Positions 39,601-47,876 of a DNA stretch of 63,670 nucleotides are shown here, one piece after another; positions within the stretch are counted from its first letter, which is position 1; each line of letters opens with the position of its first letter. The stretch comes from an uncultured Myxococcales bacterium. Its GTDB lineage: Bacteria; Myxococcota; Myxococcia; Myxococcales; Myxococcaceae. The notes beneath the pieces were generated by a model, which saw only the letters and a program-made list of their open reading frames with translations, ran no database searches and was not told where the DNA came from. The position numbers and the translations under genes were made by a program. The DNA lies in contig CAIWFK010000135.1 in the NCBI GenBank assembly GCA_903911905.1, positions 1 through 63,670 of the forward strand, read 5' to 3'.

Positions 39601-40400
39601 ACGTCGAATACCGGGACGTGTTGGTGTCGGCGAAAGACGTGTCGTTGTCGCTGGGCGGCGTGCCCGTGCTGCGAGAGGTGAACCTCGAGGTGCGCGACCT
39701 GGTGCGCCCCGGCCGCGTCACCGGTCAGGTGGTGGGTCTGCTGGGGCCCTCGGGCATCGGCAAGACGCAGCTCTTCCGGTTGCTGGCGGGGCTTTCGACG
39801 CCCGACCGGGGTCAGGTCACGCTGACCAAGGCCGCACGGCCGGTGAGGGCGGGCGACGTGGGCGTCGTCGCGCAGGACTTTCCGCTCTTCGAGCACCGCA
39901 CGGTGCTGGGCAACCTGGTGGTCGCGGGTCGACAGGCGGGCCTGAGCACCGCCGAGGCGAAGGCGCGGGCGTTGGCGCTGCTCGCGAGGCTCTCGTTGGG
40001 GCACCGCGCGAATGCGTGGCCGAAGGCGCTCTCGGGTGGGCAGCGCCAGCGGGTGGCCATTGCCCAGCAGGTGCTGTGCAGCGAGCACGTCCTGTTGATG
40101 GACGAGCCGTTCTCGGGGCTCGACCCCAACGCGGTCGACGAGGTGTGCGCGCTCATCACCGAGCTCGCCTCGCAAGACGAGCTGAACACCATCATCGTGG
40201 TGACCCACGACCTGGCGGCCGCGGCGGCGGTGTGCGACCACCTGTGGCTGCTGGGAACGGTCGATGGGCAACCGGGCGCCACGGTCGTCGCCACCTGGGA
40301 CCTGGTGGAGCGCGGAGTGGCCTTCGCGCCCGACGTGCGGTCGACGCCGCAGTATCGGGACCTGGTGGCCGAAGTTCGGGCGCGGTTCATGCGGGGGTAA
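39597..40400 (+). CDS. ABC transporter ATP-binding protein
   Basis: A protein of 267 residues with every ABC motif: Walker A LGPSGIGKTQLF (49-60), Q loop VVAQDFPLF, signature ALSGGQRQRVAI, Walker B LLMDEPFSGLDPNAV and switch His IIVVTHDLAAA. The N-terminus VSLSLGGVPVLREVNLEV is the usual A-loop region. Co-translated with the permease. It energises the importer formed with the OmpA-fused binding protein. The 209 bp downstream contain two short inverted repeats (near 40442-40458 and 40482-40500), without a T-tract. Confidence 0.9.
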   Translation: MNVEYRDVLVSAKDVSLSLGGVPVLREVNLEVRDLVRPGRVTGQVVGLLGPSGIGKTQLFRLLAGLSTPDRGQVTLTKAARPVRAGDVGVVAQDFPLFEHRTVLGNLVVAGRQAGLSTAEAKARALALLARLSLGHRANAWPKALSGGQRQRVAIAQQVLCSEHVLLMDEPFSGLDPNAVDEVCALITELASQDELNTIIVVTHDLAAAAAVCDHLWLLGTVDGQPGATVVATWDLVERGVAFAPDVRSTPQYRDLVAEVRARFMRG

Positions 40401-40609
40401 GAAGGCGACGGTTTCGATGGAGCCCGCTCTCGACCCGGGCGTCCACGAGCCCCGTGGTCTGTCTGCTCGCGTGGCACGAAGTCCTCGACCTCGAGGGACT
40501 CGAAAGCCAGTCGCTCACGAGGCCTCAGTCGCCTTCCGGGCTGCGGGGGCCTGCCGGCGATGAACGCGACCACCATTCCCCCGCTCCCGGCCTCTGGTAG
40601 AAGTCGCGC

Positions 40610-41506
40610 GTGCCGCGAACCGTGAAGCCGTGGGATGTGCGCGTCGCCGACGTGATGATGTTCCTGGCCGTGCGCACGCACGGGTCGGTGACTGCGGCGG
40701 CGAGGTCGATGGGCAGCACCCCGTCGCACGTGAGCAAGGCGCTCAGCCGGCTCGAGCGGCAACTGGGCACCCGCCTGCTCGCGCGCTCGGGCCGGGGCGT
40801 GACCCTGACCTCGTCGGCCCTGCGCGTGTTGCCCCTGCTCAGCTCGGCGGTCGACTCGCTCATCAAGGCCCGGCAGGGCGCCAACCCCGTGCGCGACGTG
40901 ACGGTGGCGGCGCCGTCGTACCTGCTCAACGCCTTCGTGCCCGCGCTGGCCCGTGCCTTCCCCGCGCTGCGCTTCCGCGGGTTGCAGCTGGGGCCGGGCG
41001 CCATTCGCGCGCAACTGGGCCTCAACCACTTCGAGGTGGCCCTGTCGGTGGGCGATTCGACCGCCTTCCCCGATTCCTGGCACGCCGAGCAGGTGGGCGA
41101 GCTCGAGTCGGGGCTCTTCGGGTCGACCGCGCTGGCGAAGAAGCTGGGCCCGGTGACGGTCGACGACGTGGGGCGGCTGCCCTTCATCAGCCCCGTGACC
41201 TTCACCGACGGGCATTGGGAGCCGATGGACGACGACTGCCCGTTGCCGGTGGGCGAGCGCATCGCGGGCCACGAGGCGCCCACCATCTCCCTGGCGCTGG
41301 CCATCGCCGCACGGACCGACCAGGTGGTCTTTGGCCCCCGCTTGTCGGCACGTGACGCGGTGGCGGCGGGGCAGTTGGCCGAAATTCCGGTTCCAGGCTG
41401 GAAGGTGGCGCGGCCGACGTTCCTCGCGGTCGACGTCGATCGCGTCACCGGCAACGAGCTCAGGCAGGTGCGCTCCGTGGCCAAGGCCATGCTCGACTCG
41501 CAGTGA
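40610..41506 (+). CDS. LysR-family transcriptional regulator
   Basis: A protein of 298 residues from GTG 40610. The N-terminal winged helix-turn-helix is classical: DVMMFLAVRTHGSVTAAARS, GSTPSHVSKALSRLERQLGT and RLLARSGRGVTLTSSALRVL (about 14-75). The effector-binding half resembles type 2 periplasmic folds (VTVAAPSYLLNAFVPALA; EVALSVGDSTAFP; LALAIAARTDQVVFGPRL). It lies between the ABC genes and the permease and is flanked on both sides by element A copies, so it is the likeliest regulator of both, although those elements do not fit a simple T-N11-A LysR box. Confidence 0.9.
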   Translation: MPRTVKPWDVRVADVMMFLAVRTHGSVTAAARSMGSTPSHVSKALSRLERQLGTRLLARSGRGVTLTSSALRVLPLLSSAVDSLIKARQGANPVRDVTVAAPSYLLNAFVPALARAFPALRFRGLQLGPGAIRAQLGLNHFEVALSVGDSTAFPDSWHAEQVGELESGLFGSTALAKKLGPVTVDDVGRLPFISPVTFTDGHWEPMDDDCPLPVGERIAGHEAPTISLALAIAARTDQVVFGPRLSARDAVAAGQLAEIPVPGWKVARPTFLAVDVDRVTGNELRQVRSVAKAMLDSQ

Positions 41507-41529
41507 GCCGGGTCGAGCGCGCTGCCCCG

Positions 41530-41591
41530 ACTGGGCGCCCAGTCGCCTGGTCGAGACCGGCTCCCCTCGATGAAAATGTGAGCGAACGCTC
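41530..41591. promoter_or_regulatory. elements A (copy 3) and B (copy 2) upstream of the permease
   Basis: ACTGGGCGCCCAGT at 41530-41543 and AATGTGAG-CGAAC-GCTC at 41575-41591, in the 188-bp gap between lysR and the amino-acid permease. They repeat the two elements found before the ABC permease but in the opposite order. A second inverted repeat (GAGCG-AA-CGCTC) overlaps element B here. Shared control of both transport genes is inferred. Confidence 0.58.
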
Positions 41592-41694
41592 GGGTTCTCG
41601 TCACCGCCGGGTGCGCCGCCGAGCCACGGGCGGCTGGCCTGGGCGCGCAAATCACACCCCGCCGACCGCCGTCGTGCGCTAGACGCAGGGCCCT

Positions 41695-43032
41695 GTGAAT
41701 TCGCCCTCGAAGAGCTTCGGCATGTGGTCCGGCGTCGGCCTCGTCATCGCCAACATGGTGGGCGCGGGGGTGTTTCTGTCGACGGGCTTCATGGCCCAGA
41801 ACATGCGGCCGGGCTTCATTCTGCTGGCCTGGGTCGTCGGCGCGGTGCTCGCCATGTGCGGCACGGTGGCGTACGCCGAGGTCGCCCGGTTGGTGCCGCG
41901 CGGCGGCGGCGAATACCGCTACCTCTCGACCCTGCTGCACCCGGCGTTGGGGTACCTGGCGGGCTGGGCGTCGCTGCTGGTGGGGTTCTCGGCCCCCATC
42001 GCCATCGACGCGTTGGCGGCAGGCGCGTTCGCCCATGCGGTCTCGGCGTCGCTCGAGCCGCGAATCGTGGGTGCGACCCTGGTCATCGTCCTGACCGCGG
42101 TGCACGCGTTCGGGCTGCACCTCTCGGCGCGGGTGCAGAACGCGCTGGTGGCGGTGAAGGTCGGCCTGCTGACGGTCTTCGTGCTGGTGTGCGTGGTGAA
42201 GGGCTCGTTGGCCTGGCCCACCTGGGTGCCGCCCACCGCCAGCGAGACGCCGTGGGGCGACCTGGTCGGCTCGCTCTTCTACATCGCCTTCGCCTTCTCG
42301 GGCTGGAACGCCGCCATCTACGCCTCGGACGAATTCAAGAACCCCGCGCGCGACGTGCCCCGCGCGATGTTGCTGGGGTGCCTGGCGGTCGGCCTGCTGT
42401 ACCTGGTGGTGAACTTCGCCTTCGTGGCGAACCTCTCGCCGGCCGACGGCACGGTGGTCTTCCACTACAACGACTTCACGGCGGGCAAGGGCGACTTCGA
42501 GCAGGTGACGCTGGGCCAGGCGGTGATGGCGCACCTGCTGGGCAGCGACGCGGCGCGGGTGATGAGCGCGGTCATGCTGCTGCTCTTCATTTCGGCGATG
42601 AGCGCCATGATGCTGGTCGGCCCGCGCGTGTACGCGGCGATGGCGTCGGACCGGTTCCTGCCGGCCGCGTTGTTGCCGAAGGAAGGCCAGCCGCCGACCC
42701 TGGCCGTGGTGCTGCAGGGCGTGCTGGCCGTGGTGTTGCTGATGTTCCAGGACCTGCGCGAGGTGCTCAACGACATCGGCGCGATTCTGGTGCTCTTCGC
42801 GGCCCTGACGGTGCTGGGCCTGTTCGCGGCGCGGGTGAGGGCCAAGACCAAGGCCGACCAGCCGTCGATGCTCTCGCTGGCCGCAGCCTCGGTCTACGTG
42901 GTCTCTGCGGGGTTCATGCTGGTGCGGGGGCTGCAGAGCAAGAGCCTCATCGCCTGGGTGGCGGGCTTCTCGGTGCTGGGCCTGGTGGGCTGGGCGTTGA
43001 CCCGCCGCCGCCAGACGCCCGCCGCGTCCTGA
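41695..43032 (+). CDS. APC-superfamily amino-acid permease
   Basis: A protein of 445 residues from GTG 41695. About twelve membrane segments are visible. The family's first-helix motif GLVIANMVGAGVFLSTGFMA (G-x-G-x-F-L-S-x-G) and VAYAEVARLVPRGGGEYRYL identify the AAT/LAT-type APC group. The central FSGWNAAIYASDEFKNPARDVPRAM is another clear family segment. It imports or exchanges an amino acid or related amine; specificity cannot be read from the sequence. Elements A and B upstream tie its regulation to the ABC importer. It converges with the next gene, 10 bp apart. Confidence 0.88.
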   Translation: MNSPSKSFGMWSGVGLVIANMVGAGVFLSTGFMAQNMRPGFILLAWVVGAVLAMCGTVAYAEVARLVPRGGGEYRYLSTLLHPALGYLAGWASLLVGFSAPIAIDALAAGAFAHAVSASLEPRIVGATLVIVLTAVHAFGLHLSARVQNALVAVKVGLLTVFVLVCVVKGSLAWPTWVPPTASETPWGDLVGSLFYIAFAFSGWNAAIYASDEFKNPARDVPRAMLLGCLAVGLLYLVVNFAFVANLSPADGTVVFHYNDFTAGKGDFEQVTLGQAVMAHLLGSDAARVMSAVMLLLFISAMSAMMLVGPRVYAAMASDRFLPAALLPKEGQPPTLAVVLQGVLAVVLLMFQDLREVLNDIGAILVLFAALTVLGLFAARVRAKTKADQPSMLSLAAASVYVVSAGFMLVRGLQSKSLIAWVAGFSVLGLVGWALTRRRQTPAAS

Positions 43033-43042
43033 CGAAATACCT

Positions 43043-44029
43043 TCAGCGGCCGGGCAGGCCGAACTCGTGCGCGACCCGGGAGGTCTTCAGGCGCTCGCGC
43101 AGCAGCAACTGCTTCTCGAACGCTCGCAGGTCGGCGTCCTGGGCCTTCTCTTCGGCCGCACGTTCGTGCCGCTTCTCGGACCGGTCGGCGATGACCGTGC
43201 TGACCGACTTGAAGACGTCGTGGAACGTGTCGACCAGCCAGGAGAGGTGGAAGAACTGGGTCACCATGTCGAGCAGCGACGTGCCGCTGCCCCTGACAGG
43301 CGCGCCGGGGTCGATGGTCTGCTCGGTGGTGGCGAGGCGGTCGACCTTGAGGCCGTTGGCGTCGACGGCGGTGGTGGCGGCCTTCACGGCCGTGCTCTGG
43401 GCCTTGCGCGCGGCGACCAGTTGCAGCGCGAGTTCGTGGCGAGCGGCCGCGTTGGCCTCCTTGTCGGCGGGCGACTTGCCGAGCGCATCGGTGCGGGCGC
43501 GCAGCACGTTGATGCGGCGCTGGGCGTCTTCGGCGCGGGCCACGAGCTGATCGAGCTGGGCGTTGGCACTGGCGTCGAGCCCGTGGTCGCCTTCCTGGAA
43601 TTCGCGCAGCGCTTCGGTGCGGGTGGCGAGGCGGGCGTGGTTCCATCTGCGGTCGAGCTGGCCGACGCGGGCCTGCACCTGGCCGCGCAGGGTGTCGCGC
43701 TCGCCTTCGAGCTGGGCCAGCTTCTCCTTCATCTGCTCGGGCGGGAGCTTCTTGAAGGCCTCGACGTCGAGCTGTTCGCCCACCGGTGCCACCGCGCGCT
43801 CGCCCCACAGGGCACCCGGGTCGGCCGAGCCACGCACCGGCGCGCCGTTGGGAGCGAGCGTGGTCTTCTGGGCGAGGGCGCCGTCCACCACCGTGTCGGC
43901 GACGGTTGCCACGGCGCTCGCCAGGCCCGCGGTGGCGGTGGTGGCGGGCTTCTCGACGGTGGGCGCGCTGACGGCGCGAGCACTGGGCGTGGAGGGGAGC
44001 GAAGGGGTGCGTTCGATGCGGGTCGCCAT
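43043..44029 (-). CDS. coiled-coil protein of unknown function with a low-complexity start
   Basis: A protein of 328 residues. It starts MATRIERTPSLPSTPSARAV without a signal peptide, then has a Thr/Ala/Val-rich stretch, a predicted coiled coil (FKKLPPEQMKEKLAQLEGER; LDQLVARAEDAQRRINVLRA), one amphipathic-hydrophobic stretch (LLDMVTQFFHLSWLVDTF, about 258-275) and a basic helical tail (AFEKQLLLRERLKTSRV). The phrase APVRGS occurs twice (near residues 62 and 249). No family recognised. The layout of disordered start, coiled coil and hydrophobic patch is seen in secreted effector or translocator proteins, but no secretion genes are near. Confidence 0.65.
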   Translation of the reverse strand: MATRIERTPSLPSTPSARAVSAPTVEKPATTATAGLASAVATVADTVVDGALAQKTTLAPNGAPVRGSADPGALWGERAVAPVGEQLDVEAFKKLPPEQMKEKLAQLEGERDTLRGQVQARVGQLDRRWNHARLATRTEALREFQEGDHGLDASANAQLDQLVARAEDAQRRINVLRARTDALGKSPADKEANAAARHELALQLVAARKAQSTAVKAATTAVDANGLKVDRLATTEQTIDPGAPVRGSGTSLLDMVTQFFHLSWLVDTFHDVFKSVSTVIADRSEKRHERAAEEKAQDADLRAFEKQLLLRERLKTSRVAHEFGLPGR

Positions 44030-44224
44030 GGTCGTGGACTCTAGCCGAGTCGCGCGCGCTGATCCGCCTGGCGGGCGCTCGTGTCCCCGCAGCCCTCGCG
44101 TCTGTTCCCGCGTGGTTGGCGCGCGCGCGACCAGAAAACACCTCGGTTTTTTCCGTTTTCAGGGGCCAGCGGGTCTCTCTTTTCGAAGCCGACGAAGTGC
44201 CTTTGCGCCCCAAGGAGTCGCCGC

Positions 44225-45628
44225 GTGTCTGGACACCGACCTGTGATGCTCGCCCTCGCCGTGGCGGCGGGCGCGAGCTGGGCCAGACCTCCTGCGGCGG
44301 GCGTGTTCTGCGCGACCTACCCGACCAGTCCCTTCTGCGTGGGCCAGCAGCCGGCCTGCACGCTGTGCCACGTGGCGCCGCCGCAGCGGAACGTGTTCGG
44401 CGCCTCGCTCGAGCCGCACCTGGCGCCCGGCGAACCGCGCCCCCTGTCCGACGGCGACTTCGCGATGGCGTTGCCTGCCGCACTGCACGCGGTCGAGCAG
44501 GCCGATGCCGATGGTGACGGCGTGAGCAACCTGGTCGAGCTGCAGCAGGGCACCTTGCCGGGTGACCCCAGGAGCATCCCGCAGACGAGCACCTGCGCGG
44601 CCGGCACCAACCCACAGTACGACGTCTGCCACCGCGACGCGAAGTACACCTGGAAGAAGCTGCTGCTCGACTTCTGCGGCGTCTCTCCGACCTGGGCGCA
44701 GGTGCAGACCTTCCTGAGCCTGAGCGATGCGGCGAAGCAGGCCTTTCTCGACACCGAGCTCGACCGCTGTCTGTCGACCGAGTTCTGGCTGGGCAAGAAC
44801 GGGCAGCTCTGGCGGCTGGCGCACCCGAAGGTTCGACCCATCGGTTCGCTCAAGGCGGGAGAGGACGAAGGGCAGATTCCCCTGGCCGATTACGACGACG
44901 ACTACGCGCTCTTCGCGTACACGCAGATCGGCGACCACGACGCGCGCGAGGTGCTGACCGCGAAGTACTTCGTGCAGCGCACCACCAACCCCACGGCCTA
45001 CTCGACCACGCCGCTCAAGGCCTCGCAGCCGATGGACCTGGCGCACCGCTCGGGCAACATGACCAGCGCGTGGACGCTGGTGGACTTCGTGATGTTCACC
45101 GCGCTGCCCCGCAATGCCGCCGCGCAGATGTACCGGGCCTACCTGGGCCTCGACATCGCCAAGCAGGAAGGCCTGTACGCGGTGGCCGGAGAGCCACGCG
45201 ACTACGACGCCAAGGGCGTGACCCAGCAGCAGTGCGCTGCCTGTCACGCCACGCTCGACCCGTTGAGCTACCCGTTCCGCAACTACAACGGCATCGGCGG
45301 CGGCGGCACCGCGCAATACCTGCCCAACCGCATCGAGCAGGGCTTCTCGACGCTGGCGCCGAACATCACGCAGATTCCCGAGGCCGGGTACGTGTTGGGT
45401 CAGCCCGTCGCCAACCTGGTGGAATGGGGTCAGGTGGCGTCGAACAGCGACGCCTTCGCCCGCGCGGTGGTGACCGACTACTGGAAGTTCCTGATGGGGC
45501 ACCCGCCGACGAGCGACGAGCTGCCCGAGTTCAATGTCACCTGGCGGGCCTTCCAGACCTCCCACGCCTTCCGCGTGCAGAAGATGCTGCACGACCTCGT
45601 TCACACGGAGGCCTACGGTGCGCCTTGA
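44225..45628 (+). CDS. exported c-type haem protein with DUF1588/DUF1585-like regions
   Basis: A protein of 467 residues. GTG 44225 is chosen because AAGGAG sits 7 bases upstream and it begins a signal peptide (MLALAVAAGASWA). Two c-haem motifs are present: C45-T-L-C48-H near the N-terminus and C337-A-A-C340-H. Between them is a Ca-loop-like ADADGDGVSNLVELQQG. The second motif lies in CAACHATLDPLSYPFRNYNG, a DUF1588-like signature, followed by AVVTDYWKFLMGHPPT, DUF1585-like. Such proteins are common in Planctomycetes and Myxococcota together with DUF1501 proteins, which follow here. Electron transfer at the cell surface is likely; substrate unknown. The 195 bp upstream hold only an AT-rich patch near 44133-44152. 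Confidence 0.8.
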   Translation: MSGHRPVMLALAVAAGASWARPPAAGVFCATYPTSPFCVGQQPACTLCHVAPPQRNVFGASLEPHLAPGEPRPLSDGDFAMALPAALHAVEQADADGDGVSNLVELQQGTLPGDPRSIPQTSTCAAGTNPQYDVCHRDAKYTWKKLLLDFCGVSPTWAQVQTFLSLSDAAKQAFLDTELDRCLSTEFWLGKNGQLWRLAHPKVRPIGSLKAGEDEGQIPLADYDDDYALFAYTQIGDHDAREVLTAKYFVQRTTNPTAYSTTPLKASQPMDLAHRSGNMTSAWTLVDFVMFTALPRNAAAQMYRAYLGLDIAKQEGLYAVAGEPRDYDAKGVTQQQCAACHATLDPLSYPFRNYNGIGGGGTAQYLPNRIEQGFSTLAPNITQIPEAGYVLGQPVANLVEWGQVASNSDAFARAVVTDYWKFLMGHPPTSDELPEFNVTWRAFQTSHAFRVQKMLHDLVHTEAYGAP

Positions 45629-46271
45629 CCTGATTGGGCTGTGCGCGGCGGTGACGTTGTGCGCGTGTCCTCCCTCGGTGACCACCATCACCGTGATGGA
45701 CGGCGGCATCGACCCCGCGTTCGACGGCGGGGTGGCGAAGTCGGCCAGGGGCGTTCTGCGCTTCAAGGGTCCCGAGCGATTGAACAACGAGTTCGCCCAG
45801 GCGCTCGACCTGCCCGCCTCGTACGTGTGCAACGAGCTGGGCCAGTACCCCTGCACCTCGCTGGTGCACGTGTTGCCGCTGGGCGGGGTCGACCCGTACG
45901 GCTCGGGGCTCTACGAGGCCGCAGGTGCGACCAGCGTCACCACGCCGATGGTGGTGGACCGGGTGGCGTTGTCGGCGTGCACCGCGAGAGCGGGGCTGGA
46001 CCTGACCGACCCGGCGAACGCGGTGCTGCTCAAGGGGCTGGTGGTCGACGCGCAGAGCAAGCTGGTCGACCCGCAGGGGCCGGCGGCGAAGCAGGTCATC
46101 GTCTCGCTCTACCGGCGCGCGTTGCAGCGCAACCCCACGCAGCCCGAGGTCGACGCGCTGCTGAAGTTGGCGGTCGATATCAACGCGAAGGGCGAGCCGC
46201 GCGCGGCGGGCGACTGGATCATCTCGGCCTGCTTCGTGGTGCTCAGCTCGGCCGAGTCGGTCTTCTACTGA
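45618..46271 (+). CDS. predicted lipoprotein linked to the DUF1501 operon
   Basis: A protein of 217 residues from GTG 45618, preceded by GGAGG, overlapping the end of the cytochrome gene by 11 bp. The signal peptide MRLDLIGLCAAVTLCAC ends in a lipobox-like Cys. The sequence VIVSLYRRALQRNPTQPEVDALLKL matches the LYRR-x-L-x-R-x-P helix seen in planctomycete-type cytochrome partner proteins, and AGDWIISACFVVLSSAESVFY is the usual C-terminal tail of such proteins. It may represent a domain that in other bacteria is fused to the cytochrome gene. Periplasmic or outer-membrane location inferred. Confidence 0.7.
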   Translation: MRLDLIGLCAAVTLCACPPSVTTITVMDGGIDPAFDGGVAKSARGVLRFKGPERLNNEFAQALDLPASYVCNELGQYPCTSLVHVLPLGGVDPYGSGLYEAAGATSVTTPMVVDRVALSACTARAGLDLTDPANAVLLKGLVVDAQSKLVDPQGPAAKQVIVSLYRRALQRNPTQPEVDALLKLAVDINAKGEPRAAGDWIISACFVVLSSAESVFY

Positions 46272-46289
46272 TCGAAGGAGCACGTTCAC

Positions 46290-47819
46290 ATGCGCAACGG
46301 CAGGTTGTCCCGACGTGAAATGCTCAAGGCGATGTCGCTGGCCGCGGCCGGCTCGACCGCGCTGCCTGGCTTCTTGACGGGCTGCCGGCAGGCGGGCCTG
46401 AGCGACCAGGCGCTCGAGCAGGCAGGGCTGCGGCGCGACGCGCTCGACGGCAAGCCGCGCTTCCTTATCGTCATCTCGGCGGCGGGCGGCGCGAGCATCG
46501 TCGACAGCTTCCTGGCGGTGCGTGCGTCGGAGTCGAACAACGCGGCGAAGGTGAACACCTTCCCCGACGCACAGGTGCAGAGCGTGGCGGGCTCTCCGTT
46601 CCGCGCGGTGAAGGTGAACGCGTCGGCGCTGGGCTCGATTCCGGTGCCGGTGAACACCGACCAGTTGTCGTTCGTGCAGAAGCACGCGGGCGAGATGCTG
46701 GTGGCGACCACGGTCAGCACCTCGGTCAACCACGTCATCGCGCAGAAGCGTTCGCTGACCGGCAACAACACGTGGAAGGGGCGCACGCTGCAGGAATGCG
46801 TGGCGCTGCAGTACGGCGCCAGCTTCCCCATTCCCAACGTGAACATGGGCATCAGCGGCTACGCCGAGCGGGGCGTGGACGACCTGCTGCCGGCGTACTG
46901 CTACGGCGAGCTGGTGCAGAACCCGTCGCTGTGGCCGCTGGGGCTCGATGGCTCGCGCGGGCTCAAGTACGCGCCGACCAACGCCTCGCTCGACCTGGCC
47001 CGCGCCACGCGGCAGCAGCTCGACGCGCAGTCGATCTTCGGGCGCACCTTCGCCGACAGCAAGGCGCTGACCCGGTGGAACGAGCAGCGCACCGGCAGCC
47101 AGGCGCAACTGCAGACGTTGGACCTCATCACCAGGCTCAACCTGCTGCCGAACATGCCGCCGCAGGTGCCGTTGACCGAGTACGGGCTGGGCACCTCGCC
47201 CGACGCGGCGCAGGTCACGCAGGTCTTCCCCGACTTCTTCACCGACCCCGTGCAGGGGCAGGCGGCGCTGGCCTTCCTGCTGCTCAAGTACCGGGTGTCA
47301 TGCTCGGTGACGCTGGGTCCGGGCTTCAACGTGGTGGTGGGCGGGGCGAACGGCCTGGCCAACCCGCCGCTGGCGTTCGACTTCAGCCACAACGATCACC
47401 GCGCGGCGCAGGCCTTCATGTGGGCGCGCATTCTGGGCTCGCTCGACAAGCTCATCGGCCTGCTCAAGAGCGAGCCGTTCGACGCCACCCAGTCGCTGTG
47501 GGATCGCACGCTCATCTACGTGGCGACCGACTTCGGGCGCACCCGCACCCGCCCCGACAACGCCGAGACCTTCGGCAGCGGGCACGACCTGAACAATGGC
47601 GTGCTGATGCTCTCCCCCATGCTCAAGGGCAACACCGTGCTGGGCGGCGTCGACCCCAACACCGCGCTGACCTACGGGTTCGACGCGCGCACGGGCAGGG
47701 CGCAGCCGGGGAAGATGACCTCGAACGAGGCCGACATCTTCTCGGGCGTGCTGCAGACGCTGGCGGTCGACACCAGCGGCAGTGGGTTGCCCGACGCGTC
47801 GGCGTTCGTGAAGGGCTGA
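46290..47819 (+). CDS. Tat-exported DUF1501-family protein
   Basis: A protein of 509 residues from ATG 46290 with AAGGAG upstream. The N-terminus has a twin-arginine signal (LSRREMLKAMSLAAAGSTAL; consensus S-R-R-x-x-L-K) and a lipobox-like LTGC after it. The body matches DUF1501, a sulfatase/alkaline-phosphatase-like fold: FLIVISAAGGASIVDSFLAV, NDHRAAQAFMWARILGSLDKL, LIYVATDFGRTRTRPDNAET and GSGHDLNNGVLMLSPMLKGN. DUF1501 genes regularly stand next to DUF1588/DUF1592-type cytochrome genes, as here, so they are thought to work together outside the cytoplasm. The folded, Tat-exported state fits a cofactor or metal site. Confidence 0.88.
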   Translation: MRNGRLSRREMLKAMSLAAAGSTALPGFLTGCRQAGLSDQALEQAGLRRDALDGKPRFLIVISAAGGASIVDSFLAVRASESNNAAKVNTFPDAQVQSVAGSPFRAVKVNASALGSIPVPVNTDQLSFVQKHAGEMLVATTVSTSVNHVIAQKRSLTGNNTWKGRTLQECVALQYGASFPIPNVNMGISGYAERGVDDLLPAYCYGELVQNPSLWPLGLDGSRGLKYAPTNASLDLARATRQQLDAQSIFGRTFADSKALTRWNEQRTGSQAQLQTLDLITRLNLLPNMPPQVPLTEYGLGTSPDAAQVTQVFPDFFTDPVQGQAALAFLLLKYRVSCSVTLGPGFNVVVGGANGLANPPLAFDFSHNDHRAAQAFMWARILGSLDKLIGLLKSEPFDATQSLWDRTLIYVATDFGRTRTRPDNAETFGSGHDLNNGVLMLSPMLKGNTVLGGVDPNTALTYGFDARTGRAQPGKMTSNEADIFSGVLQTLAVDTSGSGLPDASAFVKG

Positions 47820-47876
47820 CGCCGACGGCGACTACCGCTACGTGCGCCGCAGCGAGTAGCGCTAAACAGTCGGCTC

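Noticed and set aside
36586-40400. Naming the importer tauABC, ssuABC or pstSCAB
   Set aside because: The permease looks SsuC-like, but the binding protein is divergent and OmpA-fused, so no substrate name is justified.
44133-44152. Terminator near the AT-rich patch upstream of the cytochrome gene
   Set aside because: GAAAAC and GTTTTC flank a T-run, but the stem is only six A/T-rich pairs and no GC stem precedes the T-run.
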